Notes: generated by a model from the sequence alone, not told the origin. 64,000 bases of DNA from Zelopaecilomyces penicillatus (GCA_005765155.1 VCCP01000002.1:2976001-3040000), one strand, 5' to 3'; shown: positions 22,810 through 37,263, counted from the stretch's first letter. Program-made: numbers and translations.

Positions 22810-24187
22810 ATTCTATTATTTCTTTATATAATTATCTAAAATAAATATAATTATATTATATAAAATCTTAATATAAAAAGAATAAAAATTAAAGGAAGTA
22901 TCTTTAAAATATTTAAATAATATTAATTAAGATACTTTAATTTTAAATAAACCCTTTAATTAAGAATAATTAATTATAAAAAAATTTAAAATATAATTAA
23001 AACTTTAATAAAAAGTTATTTAAAAATAATAATATTAGATTAATAATCTTCTTTTAATATTTTAAATAGAAATATAATTAAAAGTTTAATAAAATAATAA
23101 TAATTTTAATTATAATATAAAGCCTATAAAATTAATTTTAATTATTTATTTATTATATAAAGAATTATTAAAAAATTAAGAAAGCTAGAAATATAATCTA
23201 GATTATTATTTTTAAAGAAATAAAAAAAATATTATAATATAAAAAATTAAATTAATAAGATAATTAATAATATAAATTAAAAATATTAAAAGCTATTAAA
23301 TATAAAATATTAAATAAATCTTTAATAAAAAGATATTAATTTATAATTAAATTAGAATATATTTATTATATAAATTAAATATTTATTTAAGGATTTTAAT
23401 TTTTAAATAATAGATATTTATTTAATATATAATTCCTTAATATAAAGATTTAATTAATTATTATAAGATTTATTTTTAGTTTTAGGATATTATAAGGCTT
23501 ATATAAAGCTTATAAAGATATAATTAATATTATTTTTCTTTATTAAGCTTTTTTTATAATTTTAAGCTAATATAAAGATAAATAATAAAAAACTCTTAAT
23601 AATAAATAAAAGAATAATTAAGGTTATAAAATAACTATAAAAAGATTATAAAATAAAAAGAAAACTATAAAATTAATAAAATAAAAGTAATAAGATTTAA
23701 TATATTATTTAAAAAAGAAATCCAGATAAATAAAATAAATTTAATATAATTAAGAAGCCTATTAATATAATAATAAATAAGAAAGAAATAATTAATATTA
23801 TATAGGTTTTATTTAATTATAAAAAAGATTATTTAAATCTTATATTTTAGAATAAAGATTTAAACTTAAATTAATTAATAAGATTAGATTTATCTTAAAT
23901 ATAAAAAAAAAAGATTATTATAATTAATAAAATTTATTTATTATTTTTATAATAATCTTAATTATATAATAAGATATTATTTAAAGGGTATTATAAATAT
24001 AATAAATAATAAATTATTTTAAAACCAGAAAAATAATAATTAATATAATTTAAAAAAAGATTATTAATTAAAATAAGCCTTTTAATTTTAATTAAAAAGA
24101 TAAAGATTAATATAATTATTTATTTTTATATATTAATAATAATTAAAGTATAAAATACTATTAAAATATATATAGATCTTAATATAT
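22810..24187 (+). pseudogene. Gypsy-D leader and gag-like region
   Basis: Sequence between the Gypsy-D 5' LTR and the Gypsy-C insertion. By position it holds leader and gag. No motif survives. Confidence 0.45.
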
Positions 24188-24320
24188 TATTATATATATA
24201 AAGAATGATTTTATTTTCTATTTAATCTTATAGTCTAGCTAGTTATCTAATAATCTGATTAAGAGAATAAAGAAATAAAAGGATAACTATTCTAATAGTC
24301 TAATATAGATAATTATAATA
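24188..24320 (-). repeat. Gypsy-C 3' LTR (133 bp)
   Basis: Equal in length and alignable to 39,592-39,724 (shared ATGATTTTATTTTCTATTTA and AATATAGATAATTATAATA). It is preceded by TATAT at 24,183-24,187. Confidence 0.85.
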
Positions 24321-27118
24321 ATTATCTATTACTAAAAAAAAGATAACTAATCCTTTATTATTTACTTATTTATTATATAATTAACTTTATATATTATATT
24401 ATTTCTTTTTAAACCTTTATGATTATATTTAGTTTAATCTTTAAAGTTATAATTTTTATCTATAAGTCTGATTTTATTTACTATATAGTATTATCTAGAT
24501 TAATTTTATTCTTAGTTATAATATTAATAATTTTTCCTTGGTTTATATAAACCTCCTTCCTTAATATTATATTTTCCTAATAATTATTTTATATAATATA
24601 ATAAGTAATTTAATTTATTTATTTATTATTTATATAATAGTAATAATATATTAGATTTCTTTTTTAATCTTATTATAAAGAATTTAATTATTAGATATTA
24701 ATATTATTATTATTTCTTTAAATATTTTAATTAAATCTGATTCATTTTATAATAATAGGGTATATATTAAAGCTTTTATTCTTTATTATATCTTTATTTT
24801 ATTCATTTTTTATTTTATTAATAGATTTTTAATATTATTTAAATTTAATTCCTTAATAAATAAATTTAATTAAACTTTATATTTAATATCTATTATAATA
24901 ATAATTATTAATATTATTTTAGTTTTAATTTTTTTAAATTATAAAGCTTTATTATTCTAGTATTTAAATAAATAATCTATTTAAAATAGAAATATAGATT
25001 TATTTAGTTTTTTATTAAATAATAGATTAAATTCTTTTAATATTAAAATTTTATTCTTTAATATATACTAGGATTTCTTTTTTAAAATTACTTTTATTAA
25101 AATCTAGTATATAATCCTTTTAATAATCTTTATTTAATCTATTAATTAATAAAAGATATATATTTATTAATATTATAAATCTTATAAATAATTTATCTAT
25201 CTTATTTATAATTCTATTATTAATAATTATTCCCTTAATAAAATAAAAGTATTCCTTTAATATATTTATTAATAAAAATAGCTTCTATCCTTTATAATAT
25301 ATAATTATAATTAAAAATTATTAAAATAATTAATATTTATTAATAATATATATTATATTTAATCTTTCTTTATCTAAGATCTTTTTAAATATTTTAATAA
25401 TATAAAATAATAAGATATACTTTAGATATAATATTTAATTAATACTTATAATTAAGATTTTACTTTTAAATTCCTTTAATTATTCCTTAATATTTTTTAA
25501 TCTATTTTATAATTATTATTTTTCCTTAAAAAGGATTTTAATTAATTTAAGCTTTATAATTATTATATTAAATAATTCTATATAATCCCTATAATTTAGT
25601 CTAGTATAATAAAATACTTTAATTATTAGTATATAATAATGTATTCTTAATTCTCTTAGATTTAAGCTTATAAAATAATCGATATTATAATAAATTAATA
25701 AATTTATATAATAAATATTTATTATTTTATAATTTATTACTTTAAGATTAAAGCTTTTATTATTAACTAATAGTATTAGATAATCTATTATATTAATATC
25801 TTTTAATAAATCTTTAAATTTGATGTTTCTAATAATTAATTTTTTTTTTAATTTTTATAAGGTTTAAATTCTTTATTATTTTTTATAGTTATATATTTAA
25901 TCCTTATAATTATTTTTTTCTTTATTTTAATAGTATTTACTTTTTCTTTTTAGAAATTTCTTATTTTTTTCTTAAATAATAATATTCTATTAAATAGATT
26001 ATTCCTTTTAGATTTTAAATATAAATATATAACTAATATTATTTAATAAATCCTTTAATAAATAAATAAATCTAATTTATATATTAATAATCCTATTTAT
26101 TTAATTACTTTAAATAATCTTATTTATTATTATAATTATTTTTATAGTGGTTTTTCTAGTAATTAATATCCCTTATATAGCTTTAAATATACCTTATTAT
26201 CTATTTTAAATTTAATCGATCTATACTTTCAATTATATATATATTTTATATATACTATTATTATATCTATAATATAATTAGCCTTATCTATAAATAAATA
26301 TCTTAATATATTTAATACTTTAGTATTTATTTTATTAATATCTATTTATAATAGTTTTATTAATTTAATAGGTTTAAACCCATAATTAATTTATTTAATG
26401 ATTTCTTTATAGGGTTATTAATTAAATTATTTAATAAGAATTATAGTATTAAGATTATCTTAGTTTATAGTATATCTAATATTATTAGATAATATTTAAA
26501 TACTAATTCTATAATCTGGTTTTTTCCTTTAAATAATCTATTAATCTATAGATAATATATTATATTAAAAGTAAATCTTATTTTTAATATCCTAAAAAAA
26601 CCCTTTTAAAAATCTAAAGTAAATTTAATATCCTAATTATTAATTATAATCCTAGGAATTCCTTAATTATATAATAATAATAATCTTAATTATATTTTAG
26701 CCTATTATTTAATAGTATAATAAACTAATCCTAGGATTAATATTAATTTTCTATTTATTTATATATTATAATTATTATTATATTAAATAAATACTTATAA
26801 TCTGGTATTTTTTAGAATAATTATAATACTTTTTTAGAAGTCTTATAATAAAATCAATAATTATTATATAAAAAGATTTATATAAAATTATTATTAATTA
26901 TAATTCTTTTAATAATTTTATTTAATTAATTAAATTTTTTAAGTATATCTTATAATAAAATATTTATTATTTAATAAAATATTAAATCTTTTAATACTAT
27001 ATTTATTTTATATAATCCTATATAAAGGTTCTGATTATAAGCTTTTATTAATATTATTATTATATAGTTTTATAGGATATATAGTTTTCTTATACTATTT
27101 AACTTAAATTAATATAAT
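24321..27118 (-). pseudogene. Gypsy-C pol, 3' part (integrase)
   Basis: On the minus strand at about 26,620-26,350 the fragments follow the Gypsy integrase region normally written 'YHPQTDG.SER.NQ.LEQYLR', then 'LLPLAEFAYNNS.N..T..SPF...YGF.P'. The section below 25,900 should hold the C-terminal tail and 3' untranslated region, without clear motifs. It is separated from its reverse transcriptase by Copia-B. Confidence 0.7.
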
Positions 27119-27123
27119 AGTTT
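27119..27123. repeat. Copia-B target-site duplication, left copy (AGTTT)
   Basis: AGTTT here and at 33,898-33,902, immediately outside the Copia-B LTRs. Confidence 0.88.
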
Positions 27124-27595
27124 TATTATAGTTTATAGTATAAGGTTATAATTAAAGCTAGTAGCTATAATACTAGAAGAAAGGTAATAAATAGTTATCT
27201 AAAGTAAAAAATTTTAAAAAAAAGAAGTAATTATATTATTAATATGAAAAAGAAACTAGGATTTAACTAAGAATCTAGCTATCTTTATATCTAAATAATA
27301 CTAGGATTATTTAGAATTATTTAAGAATTTCTAAATAATATTTCTTTAGATTTCTAAGTATTTTAAATAATAAGAAAGAGAGGGGTATAAGGGATTAGCC
27401 CTTATTTTACTAGTCTAGCCCGATATAGCAGGTCAGGCTGCATAGGCTTTTTAGGTCTTATAGCAGGTCAGGCTACTATCTTATAGCAGATCTGGCTACT
27501 AGGGCTATAGCAGGTTTAACTACTAAGCTATAGTAGGTCTAGCTACTAGTTTTATAACAGGTCAGACTATAATATAAAACCTACTTATTTTAATA
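27124..27595 (-). repeat. Copia-B 3' LTR (472 bp)
   Basis: Ends TTTTAATA and is followed by the polypurine tract (27,596-27,603 on the minus strand). Aligns with 33,425-33,897. Confidence 0.92.
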
Positions 27596-30500
27596 CTCCC
27601 TTTAGTAAGTTATATAATATATAGATAGCTTTTAATAAAGGGTTTTTATAAGTTTAATAGGTTTAAAAAACCCTAAAAAATAAAGCTTATTAAAGCTTTA
27701 GTTAATCTATTAATAAGTATAGCCTTAATTATAAGATAATTTATTTTAAATAATCTATTAATTATCTTTTATTTAATATAATAGAATTTTAATAAGGTAT
27801 ATTTAATTTAGGTATATTAATTAAGGTTCTTAGTATTATTTATAAAAGCTATATTATTATAATATAGGTTTATAGGCTATTAAAAAGGGATTTTTAGCTT
27901 TATAAAGAGCTTTAAAAGCTATTTTAGCTCTTTTATAGTTTTTGTTAAAGTATCTAATTTAGCTTTTATAATTAAGAGGGCTATAATAATCTATCTTTTT
28001 ATTTTTTAATAAATAGGCCTATTAACTAGTTTAAAGAGATACCTATAAATAGATTTATTAATAGCTTTATAATCTATAAAATTGTTATTTAAATAGTTTA
28101 ATAGTTAAAGAATTAATTATTTAGCTTATATAAGATTTAAAGCCTTATAAAGGATAATTAATTCTTTAAAGCCTTTTAGATATTTTAAAAGATTTTTAAT
28201 TATATTATAATAATTAATATAACTCTACTATATATATTAAGAAAGCTATTAAATTAAAAAGGCTATATTAGACTTAAAATATAATATAAAATATATTAAC
28301 GTCCTTATAATCTATTAATAGATTTATTATTTAATAAAAATAAGAACTTTTTTTAAAGGATTCTTTTAATACTTTAGGTTATAAAGGTATAACTATAAGG
28401 ATTATATTTTATAGCTAAAAATATTAAAAAGCCTTATTAATATACTAAGATTAATATAATTATAGCTTTTTTTTAGTTTAATTATAATTAATTTAAATCC
28501 CTAAGAAAAAAATTATAAAGCCTTTATCTTTTATAATAAAAATCTTATTTAATAGGTATTTTAGTTTATTAATATAAGATAAATTTAATCCTATAATAAA
28601 ATAATTATTAATATAGATTATAATAAAGGTATTAATTTAAGTATTAATAAAGATAATTAGATTAAAGATTAAGGATTAGAATCTTAAGATAATCAATAAT
28701 TTAATTAATTATTATTATTATTTATAAAGGCCTTATTTTAATTTATATAGAGCCTTTTTTAATAGGATAATCTATTTTATAGTAAGGTTATAATTAAGCT
28801 TAATTAATAAAGTTATTAAAGGCTGGTTTTTAAAGGTTTAGGGTTTTATAAAAAAAGATAAATCTTTTAAAAATTCTATAAAAATATCCTTCAATAATTA
28901 ATTATTTAAAAAAGCTTTTATAAAATTAATTTATTTAAATTTTTAATTATAAAAGGCTATTAAAGCTAATAAAATCTATTAAATAAAGAGAATATTAATA
29001 ATTATAAAGGTTTTAAAATAATCTTTTTTTTTAATTTATATAAAACCTTTTATAATAAGCCTAGCCTTATATTTTAAGGGCTGATTTTATAAATCCTTTT
29101 TAAGCTTAAAAATAAGTTTATTTTTTAGGATTTTTTAATCTTTTAAAACCTTTAAAAAGGGAATAAAATATATAACTTTAGTTTATAAAATCTAATAAAA
29201 TTTATTATAAATAATATTAATCTATTATTCTTTTATAGGGTTTTATAAGATTTATTTTTAATTAATAGATTTTAAAAAAGCTTAAATAATAAATTTTACT
29301 TTTAGCTTATAATAGATATGTATAAAATAAATAAAATTTAATTATATAGATTTAAGGTTTTTTAATAATTATAATAATTATATTAAGGGCTATAATAAGA
29401 GTTATAATAATTATAAGAGCTATTATAGTATTTATAATAGCTATTATAATAATTATAATATAGATTTTAATAGCTATATAAATCTTTTAATTTAATTAAA
29501 AGCTTATAAATTAATTAGATCTTTTAGGGTAGATTAATCTATTAATTTTAATAAGATATAAAGCTTTTTTAATTTTCTTTTTAAGCTAGAAAGGCTTTAA
29601 AGATTATAGAAATTATCTTTAAGACTTTAATTTATAAGGCTTATTTCTTTTATAATATAAAAAAAAGAGATTTAAATTATCTATTAATAGGAAGATATAT
29701 AAATTAAATAAATATTTTTATTTAATATAATTAATAGCTTAACTAGTTTTATTTTAGGGTTTAGAAAAATATTTTATTAATACTTTTTAATAAGGATAAT
29801 AATTTTATAATAGGCTTTAATAGTTTTATAGGCTATTAAATTTAATTTATTAATTATTAAGATTAATTTTAATTTTTATAAAAAAAGCTATAATAAGCTA
29901 AGGTCTTTATTTATAATTATTATATAATTAATAAGATTAATTATAATAAATAAAATAATAATTTAAAGAAAAAGTAATAGCTAGGCTTATATTATAATAG
30001 CTTATAATTAATTTAATATAATCTTTATAAAGTATTTTAATAGGCTATTTTATTTATAAATATAAAGACTAGATATATTAAAGTTAATATCTTTATTTAT
30101 TAATTAATCTTTTAATAGTATTAAGATTTCTTTTTTATTATCAAAATATAATTATAAAAAGTATTTTTTATAATAGATTTTTAGCCCTTTAAATAAGCTT
30201 TTTATAATAAAGAAGATAATATAATATTTTTTATTTAATAATAAAAGAATCTTTTAATAATAGGATTTTCTTTTTATTAAAATAAATCTTATAAAGAGTT
30301 TATTATAAAAGATTAATTTTATTTAAAAAGTATCTTTTTTTATAACCTTTAATACTTTTAATAGATTTAAAATTAAGTTTTTAAAGGATCTATATATTAA
30401 TTTAATCTATATATAAATTAAATAAAAGAAATCTATTTCTTTTATAATAATAAAATCAGATAAATTTATTAAAATTTTAATAGTTTTCTTTAATAGTTAT

Positions 30501-31934
30501 AGGCTTATATAACTAAGATAGATATATTAAATTCCTATTAATTATAATAGCTTTTAATAATTAGTTTTAATTAAAAGATCTATAACTTTCTTTAGAATAA
30601 TATTTTTAATAGGTTTTAAAAGGGATATAATATCTTTTAATAGGTTTTATAACAGATTTAAATCTAGATTAAGGCTTTTTAGTATATATAGGTCTGAAAT
30701 TTTAAGGCTTTTTATTAATTCTAATAATTATTTAATTAATTTAAAAGGCTTAATAAGATCCTTATATATATTAAAGAGGGGTTTAAAGATAATTTTAATT
30801 ATTATTAAATAATTATAATAATAATTAAAAGGCTTTATAAATTTAAATATAAGCTTTTCTTTTTATTAAAAAAAGAAATTATATTTAATAAAGTTTAATA
30901 GATTATAATAGATTTAATTTATTATAAATAGCTTTTTTTATAATAGTATATTATTAAAGGTATAATACTTTATTTTATTTATTATATTTATATTTATATT
31001 AAGGATATATAATATATTTTTTAATTTTAAAGCATTATAAATTCTAGATTTAAGCTTTATAAATATTATAAATATAGCTATTTTAAATCCTTTTAAATAG
31101 ATTAAATTACTATTAATTATTATAGGCTTTAATTTCTTATTATAAATATTATAATTAATAAAAAGGATTTTATTATTAATAATATAATATATTAAGCTAA
31201 TATTATATAATAGGGTATTCTTTAGATTAGTATTATAATAAATATTATAAATTAATTCTTTAAGCTTTATAATTTCTAAATCTTTTATATTAGATTTAAA
31301 ATTAAAGCTTTAAATACTAATTATAATATTTTAATTATTTATAAATAGATTATAAATACTTATTATAAAGAAAGCTTTATTAGGTTTTTTATTATTAATA
31401 ATAGGCTTTTTTATCTTTTTATTCTTTTAAAATAGCTTATAAGGCTATTTTTTAATAGATTTAAATAGTTTTTCCTTTTTTTTAAAGTTTTTATAGATTT
31501 TTTTAAAAGACTTTTTAGCTTTTTTAGCTTTATAAAAGCTAGCTCTTATAATTAAAGAGCTTTTATCCTATAGCTCTTTTAATAAATCTATTATAAAAAA
31601 CTATAAATTTAAGGTATTTAATAAGGTATTAAGTATTATATAAATCTTAATATTATTCCTTTAGTATTTAATTTATTATAAAAAAGCTTTTTTTATAATC
31701 TTTAAATATTAATTTATTTAATCTATAAGCTATATAATAATTAAAATTAATTATAGCTTAATAAATTAAATATTAAATTTACTATTAAATATCTTTATAG
31801 AGTTTTTATAGCTATTAAAGCTAAGCTTATAAAAGATATTATAAAGAGTTCTATATTATAGGATAGTATTATAATAATATTATTTATTTAATATTTAATA
31901 AGCTTTTAATAATATTATAATTTAATTTATAAAA

Positions 31935-31939
31935 GCTTA
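31935..31939. repeat. Target-site duplication GCTTA of the inner solo LTR
   Basis: GCTTA here and at 32,392-32,396 flanks the solo LTR inside Copia-B. The single pre-insertion site is present in Copia-A (around 8,497-8,501), which lacks this insert. Confidence 0.9.
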
Positions 31940-32391
31940 TATTAAAATAAGTGGGTTTTATATAACAGCCTAACCTATTATAAGACTAGTAGCTAGACCT
32001 ACTATAGCTTAGTAGCTAAACCTACTATAGCCCTAGCAGCCAGACCTGCTATAAGACCTAAAAAGCCCGTGCAGCCTGACCTGCTATATCAGGCTAGACT
32101 AGTAAAATAAGGGCTTATCCCTTATACCTCTCCCTTTCTTATTATTTAGAATGCTTAGAAATCTAAAGAAATATTATTTGGAATTCTTAAATAATTTCAA
32201 ATAATCCTAGTATTATTTAGATATATAAGATAGCTAGATTCCTAGTTGAATCCTGCTTTCTTTCTCTATCAGCAATTTAATCACTTCTTTCTTCTTTTCT
32301 ATAGACTTTACTCTGGATAACTATTCGCTGCCTTTCTTCCACTACTATTACTACTAGCTTTAGTTATAACTTTATACTGCAAATTGCAATA
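31940..32391 (+). repeat. Innermost solo LTR of the Copia-B subfamily (452 bp, opposite orientation)
   Basis: A reversed copy of the LTR found at 21,325: it starts TATTAAAATAAG and ends CTGCAAATTGCAATA. It is much less mutated than the host Copia-B LTRs, so it arrived after most of Copia-B's decay. It is about one 22-23-bp internal repeat unit shorter than the other solo LTR. It is the fourth level of nest II. Confidence 0.93.
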
Positions 32392-33424
32392 GCTTATAAA
32401 TACTATAAATAGCTATTATAAAATAATAAAAGTAAAATAATCTAATAATAATTATTAAGGCTAAAGCTTATAATAGGATTTAAAAGAAAAGTAAATAATT
32501 TAAGTATTTATAATTAAATTAGTAAGGTTTAAAGCTATTAATTATAGTTATTAAAGCCTTTTAATCTATAAGCTTTTAAAAAAGCCTATATTTTCTTAAA
32601 TAGTTTTTTTAAAGCTAGATCTCTTAATATATTTATAGATTATTCTAGCTATAATAATAGTTAGGATAGCTTAAATTAAGATTATAATAATTCTTTAATA
32701 ATCTTAATAGTTATAATTATTATAAATTAGGCCTATAACTATTATAATTATTATATAAGCTCCTATATCTAAGATTAAAAAGCTTATAATTCTAATAAAT
32801 TCTCTTTTATTAAAAGGTCTTAATTTAATATATTAGGGTTAAACTATTATAACTTATAGTTATAATAATATAATAGAAAAATAAGCTTTTAAAAATAAGT
32901 TTATAGTTATATAATAGTATTATAAATAATTAAAAGTACTAGTTATAATAGTATTATAGATAGCTGGGTTTTAATAAGAGCCCTGGAATTAGTTAATTAA
33001 TTAAAAAGATATTAGGTATAAGAGTTATTTATTATATACTAGCTATAATTAGGTTATAATATAGCTAGTATAATACCTTTATTTAATTAATTAGTTAATA
33101 TAATCTTATATAAGCTTTTCATAAAATTAATTAATAATTTAAGTAATTAATTATATTTAATATAATTAATAAAGCTATAATCTATAATTCTATAAATCTA
33201 AATTAATAATTTATAAATCTAAAAATAGATTATACTATAAGCTATAAATCTGATATTTAACTTTTATATATATAGTGTTTTTTATGATTTTTAATTAATA
33301 GGAAATATAGGTTTAATTAATTAAAGGGGGGGTGAAATATCTAATATATAAAAAGGTTAAATATAATAGAAAAAAGAGTTTTCTTTTTATAGTTTTGAAT
33401 AATTATTCTTTTAGGTTTATAACC

Positions 33425-33897
33425 TATTATAATTTATAGTATAAGGTTATAATTAAAGCTAGTAGTTATAATAATAGAAGAAAGGCAGCGAATAATTATT
33501 TAAAGTGAATTTTAAAGAAAAGAAAAAGTAATTATATTATTAATATAGAAAAAAAACCAGGATTTAACTAAGAATCTAACTATCTTATATATCTTAATAA
33601 TACTAGGATTATTTAGAATTATTTAAGAATTTTTAAATAATATTTCTTTAGATTTCTAAGTATTTTAAATAATAAGAAAGGGAGGGGTATAAGGGATAAG
33701 CCCTTATTTTACTAGTCTAGCCCGATATAGCAGGTTAGGCCTTATAGGCTTTTTAGGTCTTATAGCAGGTTAGGCTGCTATCTTATAGCAGGTCTGGCTG
33801 TTAGGGTTATAGCAGGTTTAACTGCCAAACTATAATAGGTTTAGCTATTAGTCTTATAACAGATCAGGCTGTTATATAAAACCCACTTATTTTAACA
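33425..33897 (-). repeat. Copia-B 5' LTR (473 bp)
   Basis: Followed by the TSD AGTTT. Partner of 27,124-27,595; the copies differ mainly by transitions and both are more AT-rich than the two solo LTRs of the subfamily. Confidence 0.92.
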
Positions 33898-33902
33898 AGT
33901 TT

Positions 33903-36900
33903 ATTATCTATTATAAAAGGTAATTTAATATTTATTAATCTTTTTTTTATATTTATTTTTTCTTTTGGTTTTTATACTTTTAATACTTTAATTATTTTAA
34001 TAAATTTATAATCCTTAATATATTCTTTTATAAATTTTATCTTTAATTTATTATTAATTAATATTATTATTATTAAATAATATATATCTTCTTTTTAAAT
34101 ATTATTAAATTTATTTATTATTTTTTCTTTTAATAAATTTTTTTATTTCTTTTTATAATATTTATTATCTATAATTAAAAGTTATAATAATATATTAAAT
34201 ATAAAATTTATATTTCCTAGGATATAATAAATATCCAGTTTATATTAATTTAAATATATAAATACTATTATTAGCTAATAATTTATCTTTATTAAATCTA
34301 ATATTAATATATTAGTATAATTAATTATTCTTTTTCTTATTATATAGTTTATTAATACTATTACTAGTTTATTAATAATTATATTATTATTCTTAGTTTT
34401 TAATAAAACTATATTAGATATTTAACCTTAAGTTTAATTAGCTTATATCTTATTTTAGATTTTATTAATAATCTATTTAAAAATATAATTAATTATATTT
34501 ATTAGATTAATACTTTCTTATTATCTTATATATTATTTTTAAGATAAAATATAAAAAGATCTATTCTTTAATTGTTTATATTAAGTTTAAAAAAGATTAA
34601 TCTTATTAAATTATAATAATATAGTATTATTTTATTTATTAGATAATCCTAAAGTATTTTAAAGGATTCCTTTTTTAATTTTATTGGTTTAAAGTTTATC
34701 TTTTTTATTTTAAATATTCTTATTTTCTTATTAATTTTTTTAATAGTTTAATCTTTTTTTTTAAAAAAAAATTTAATAAAATTATTCTTCTGATTTTTAA
34801 TGGTTTTATTTTTATTTAAAATCTAAAGATAAATCGTTTTAAAAAGATAATTATTTTTAAATAAGTTTTTAGATTAGCTAGTATTATTAATATCTTTAAT
34901 TTCTTTAATATATCTATTCTATCTTTTATTATACTTATCTTAAATATATTAATCTAGAAATTAAATAATTTAATTAATAGATATATATAAAAGGATTTTA
35001 ATAGTAATATTATTAATTATAAATTTTTAAATAATTTTAATATTATATATAAATAATTATAGTATTCCTTAAAGGTATTATTAAATATAATTATATTATT
35101 AATATATACCTTAATAAAATTCTTATAAAGATATAACCTTTAATCTATAAATTATTATATAAAAGCTAGATTATTTTTAAATCCTATTAAGATTATATAA
35201 GATATTTCTAATCCTTATAGATTAATAATAATTATCCTATTTTTATATTTATTATATACTAATAATTAATAGAAAAATACTAATATATTTAATATTAATA
35301 TATATTTCTTTTTTTTTAAAGATAAAATTATCTCTTTTTTTAAAGGAATAAAATAGATATCTAATATTATAATTTTATTTAATTATCTTAGGTTTATAAT
35401 TATTTTATCTTTTTATTTTCTCTTAATCTATTATTAAATAATAAAAATAAAATAATTAAAAGATATTAGTTTTCTTATTTAATTTATATATCCTTATCTA
35501 TAAAATTTGTTTATTATATTATTAAGAAATTTCCTATTTTTAATCCTTAATAAATATAATCTTATTATTAATTTTTCTTTTTATTAGCCTTTTATAAGAT
35601 CGATTCTTATTTTATCTTTATTATTTATTAAAATAATCTTTTAATTATATTATATTATTATAGGCTTTAATTAATTTTATAATTACCTTAGCTTTAATAG
35701 AATTTATAATATAAATATAAATTCTTTATTTAATCTTAACTTTTTTTAGTTTAATTAATTTTATAATAGATCCTTTTTTTAGATTTTTAATATTATTTTT
35801 ATTTATTAAATATAAATTAACTTATTTTTATAATACCTTTAAAGATAAGTTTAATACTTTAATTATTTTATTAAATAGATTAAATTTATTATTTATTATC
35901 TTTATATAGCTTATTATTATACTAATATTTTCCTATAATACTATATAATATCTATACTTATTATAATTATTTAAATATCCTAGCTTTTATTTATACTAAT
36001 ATCTTATTAACTTATCTATATTATTTATTATTATAATCTAGCTAGTTATTAATAATATATTAAAAGTATTTATTATATATATATAATCTATTATAATTAT
36101 ATCTTTTAATATAAAATAATATACCCTTTTTATAAAATATAGATTATAATAATTAAGATAAGTATAATTTATTAATATCTATTCCCTTAATTTTAATAGT
36201 ATTATTATATTCTATATTATTATAATTCTTTAATAAATTGGTTTATATTTTATCTATATTTTAAAGGGTATTATTATATTATAAATTATATAGATTTTTA
36301 ATTTCTTTCTTATAATTAAGATATTAATACTATATTTATTAATAAAATTTATTTTTAATAGTATATTAGGTTTTAGATTTTTTATTAATTAAGTATTAAC
36401 TATAAAATAAATATATATTAAATTTCTATTAATTTAATCTATAATATAAAAATCAAATCTAGCTTTATTAATAATTTTTAATAATTTAATTACTTCTTAT
36501 ATTAGTTTTAATTTATCTATTTTATAAAATATTATATTTAATAAAATATTTTAAAACTATTCTTTATTAATTAATATATCTAAATATATTAAATCTATAA
36601 TTATAATTATAATTATTTTATTTAATAAAAATTTTATCTTAATCTTTAAATAGCTATATTTTATTAATTTATTATTATTTAATTTTTAATTTATTTTAAT
36701 TATTTAATCTTATGAAAAATAAAAAAATATCTTAGCTTAATCTTTTTTTCTTTTCTATTAATTAAAATTCTTTATTTAATATAATAGTTTAAAGGATTTA
36801 TTAAATACTTTTTTTTTAATATTATATAATTATTTATAAATATATAATATATTAATAAAGATCTTATTTTAAAATATATATTATATTTTAAATAATCCTT

Positions 36901-37044
36901 TTATATATCTTTATCTTTATTAATAATATATTTAAATAATAAAATAGATAATTTAAAAGATAGGATTTATTAAGGTAAGTATTTTTTTATTATTATAAAT
37001 ATTAAGGATAAATTATAAAAAGAATTAAAAAAGGTTTTATTAAT
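33903..37044 (-). pseudogene. Gypsy-C pol, 5' part (protease, reverse transcriptase, RNase H)
   Basis: On the minus strand at about 35,290-34,930 the fragments follow a fungal Gypsy reverse transcriptase of the type with 'MGFKNSPAY.QR.ID' and 'VDDI.IFS..FEEH'. The catalytic box reads YINNIIIF near 35,075-35,110 (asparagines replacing the two aspartates, as RIP of GAT/GAC to AAT/AAC would give). Next comes 'LFKNLGLI', typical of the thumb. RNase H should follow toward 33,903, and the protease lie above 35,400. The Copia-B insertion cuts pol before the integrase. Confidence 0.7.
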
Positions 37045-37049
37045 ATTAT
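37045..37049. repeat. Target-site duplication ATTAT of the clean solo LTR
   Basis: ATTAT here and at 37,264-37,268. Confidence 0.85.
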
Positions 37050-37263
37050 TGTCAGGACCCCAAAGGGGCCCTGCAGAGAACCTACGTCATGTGGGCTAGG
37101 AATGCATATATCTATAGAGAGGGCCTTCTCCTTTGAGAAAAGGAAGAAGACCAGAGATCAAGCTTCTAGTTATCTGCTACCTACCTGCTTATATACAGCA
37201 AAATTGATACTATTCCTAACCTTCTTCACTCTCTTCACAACCTCCCGACCTCGGTCCTTAACA
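37050..37263 (+). repeat. Nearly unmutated solo LTR of Gypsy-1 family (214 bp)
   Basis: Starts TGTCAGGACC, ends GGTCCTTAACA, and has the same 214-bp length as the Gypsy-1 LTRs with a perfect TSD ATTAT. Unlike its surroundings it keeps CpG and CpA sites and balanced base composition, so it shows the pre-RIP family sequence. RIP in other fungi needs duplications of a few hundred base pairs, so a short solo LTR may escape. It may also have arrived recently. It sits in the Gypsy-C region between pol and gag. Confidence 0.96.

Larger units (their letters stand above)
27604..33424 (-). pseudogene. Copia-B gag-pol remains
   Basis: Collinear with the Copia-A gag-pol: the reverse transcriptase to RNase H part corresponds to about 27,700-29,350, the integrase to about 29,900-30,400, gag to about 31,300-32,850 (split by the solo LTR). 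Every part carries dense stops and AT drift. The Copia-A gag-pol at 4,222-8,934 is the readable relative for assigning domains. Confidence 0.85.
27124..33897 (-). mobile_element. Copia-B: third layer of nest II, heavily RIPed relative of Copia-A
   Basis: 6,774 bp with LTRs of 472-473 bp and TSD AGTTT, interrupted by a 452-bp solo LTR. The internal sequence aligns with that of Copia-A from end to end (for example 27,596-28,000 with 4,145-4,560) and has the same orientation, but most C and G are lost. Net of the insertion the length is about 6.3 kb, matching Copia-A plus the longer LTRs. No usable frame remains in gag-pol. Confidence 0.94.
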
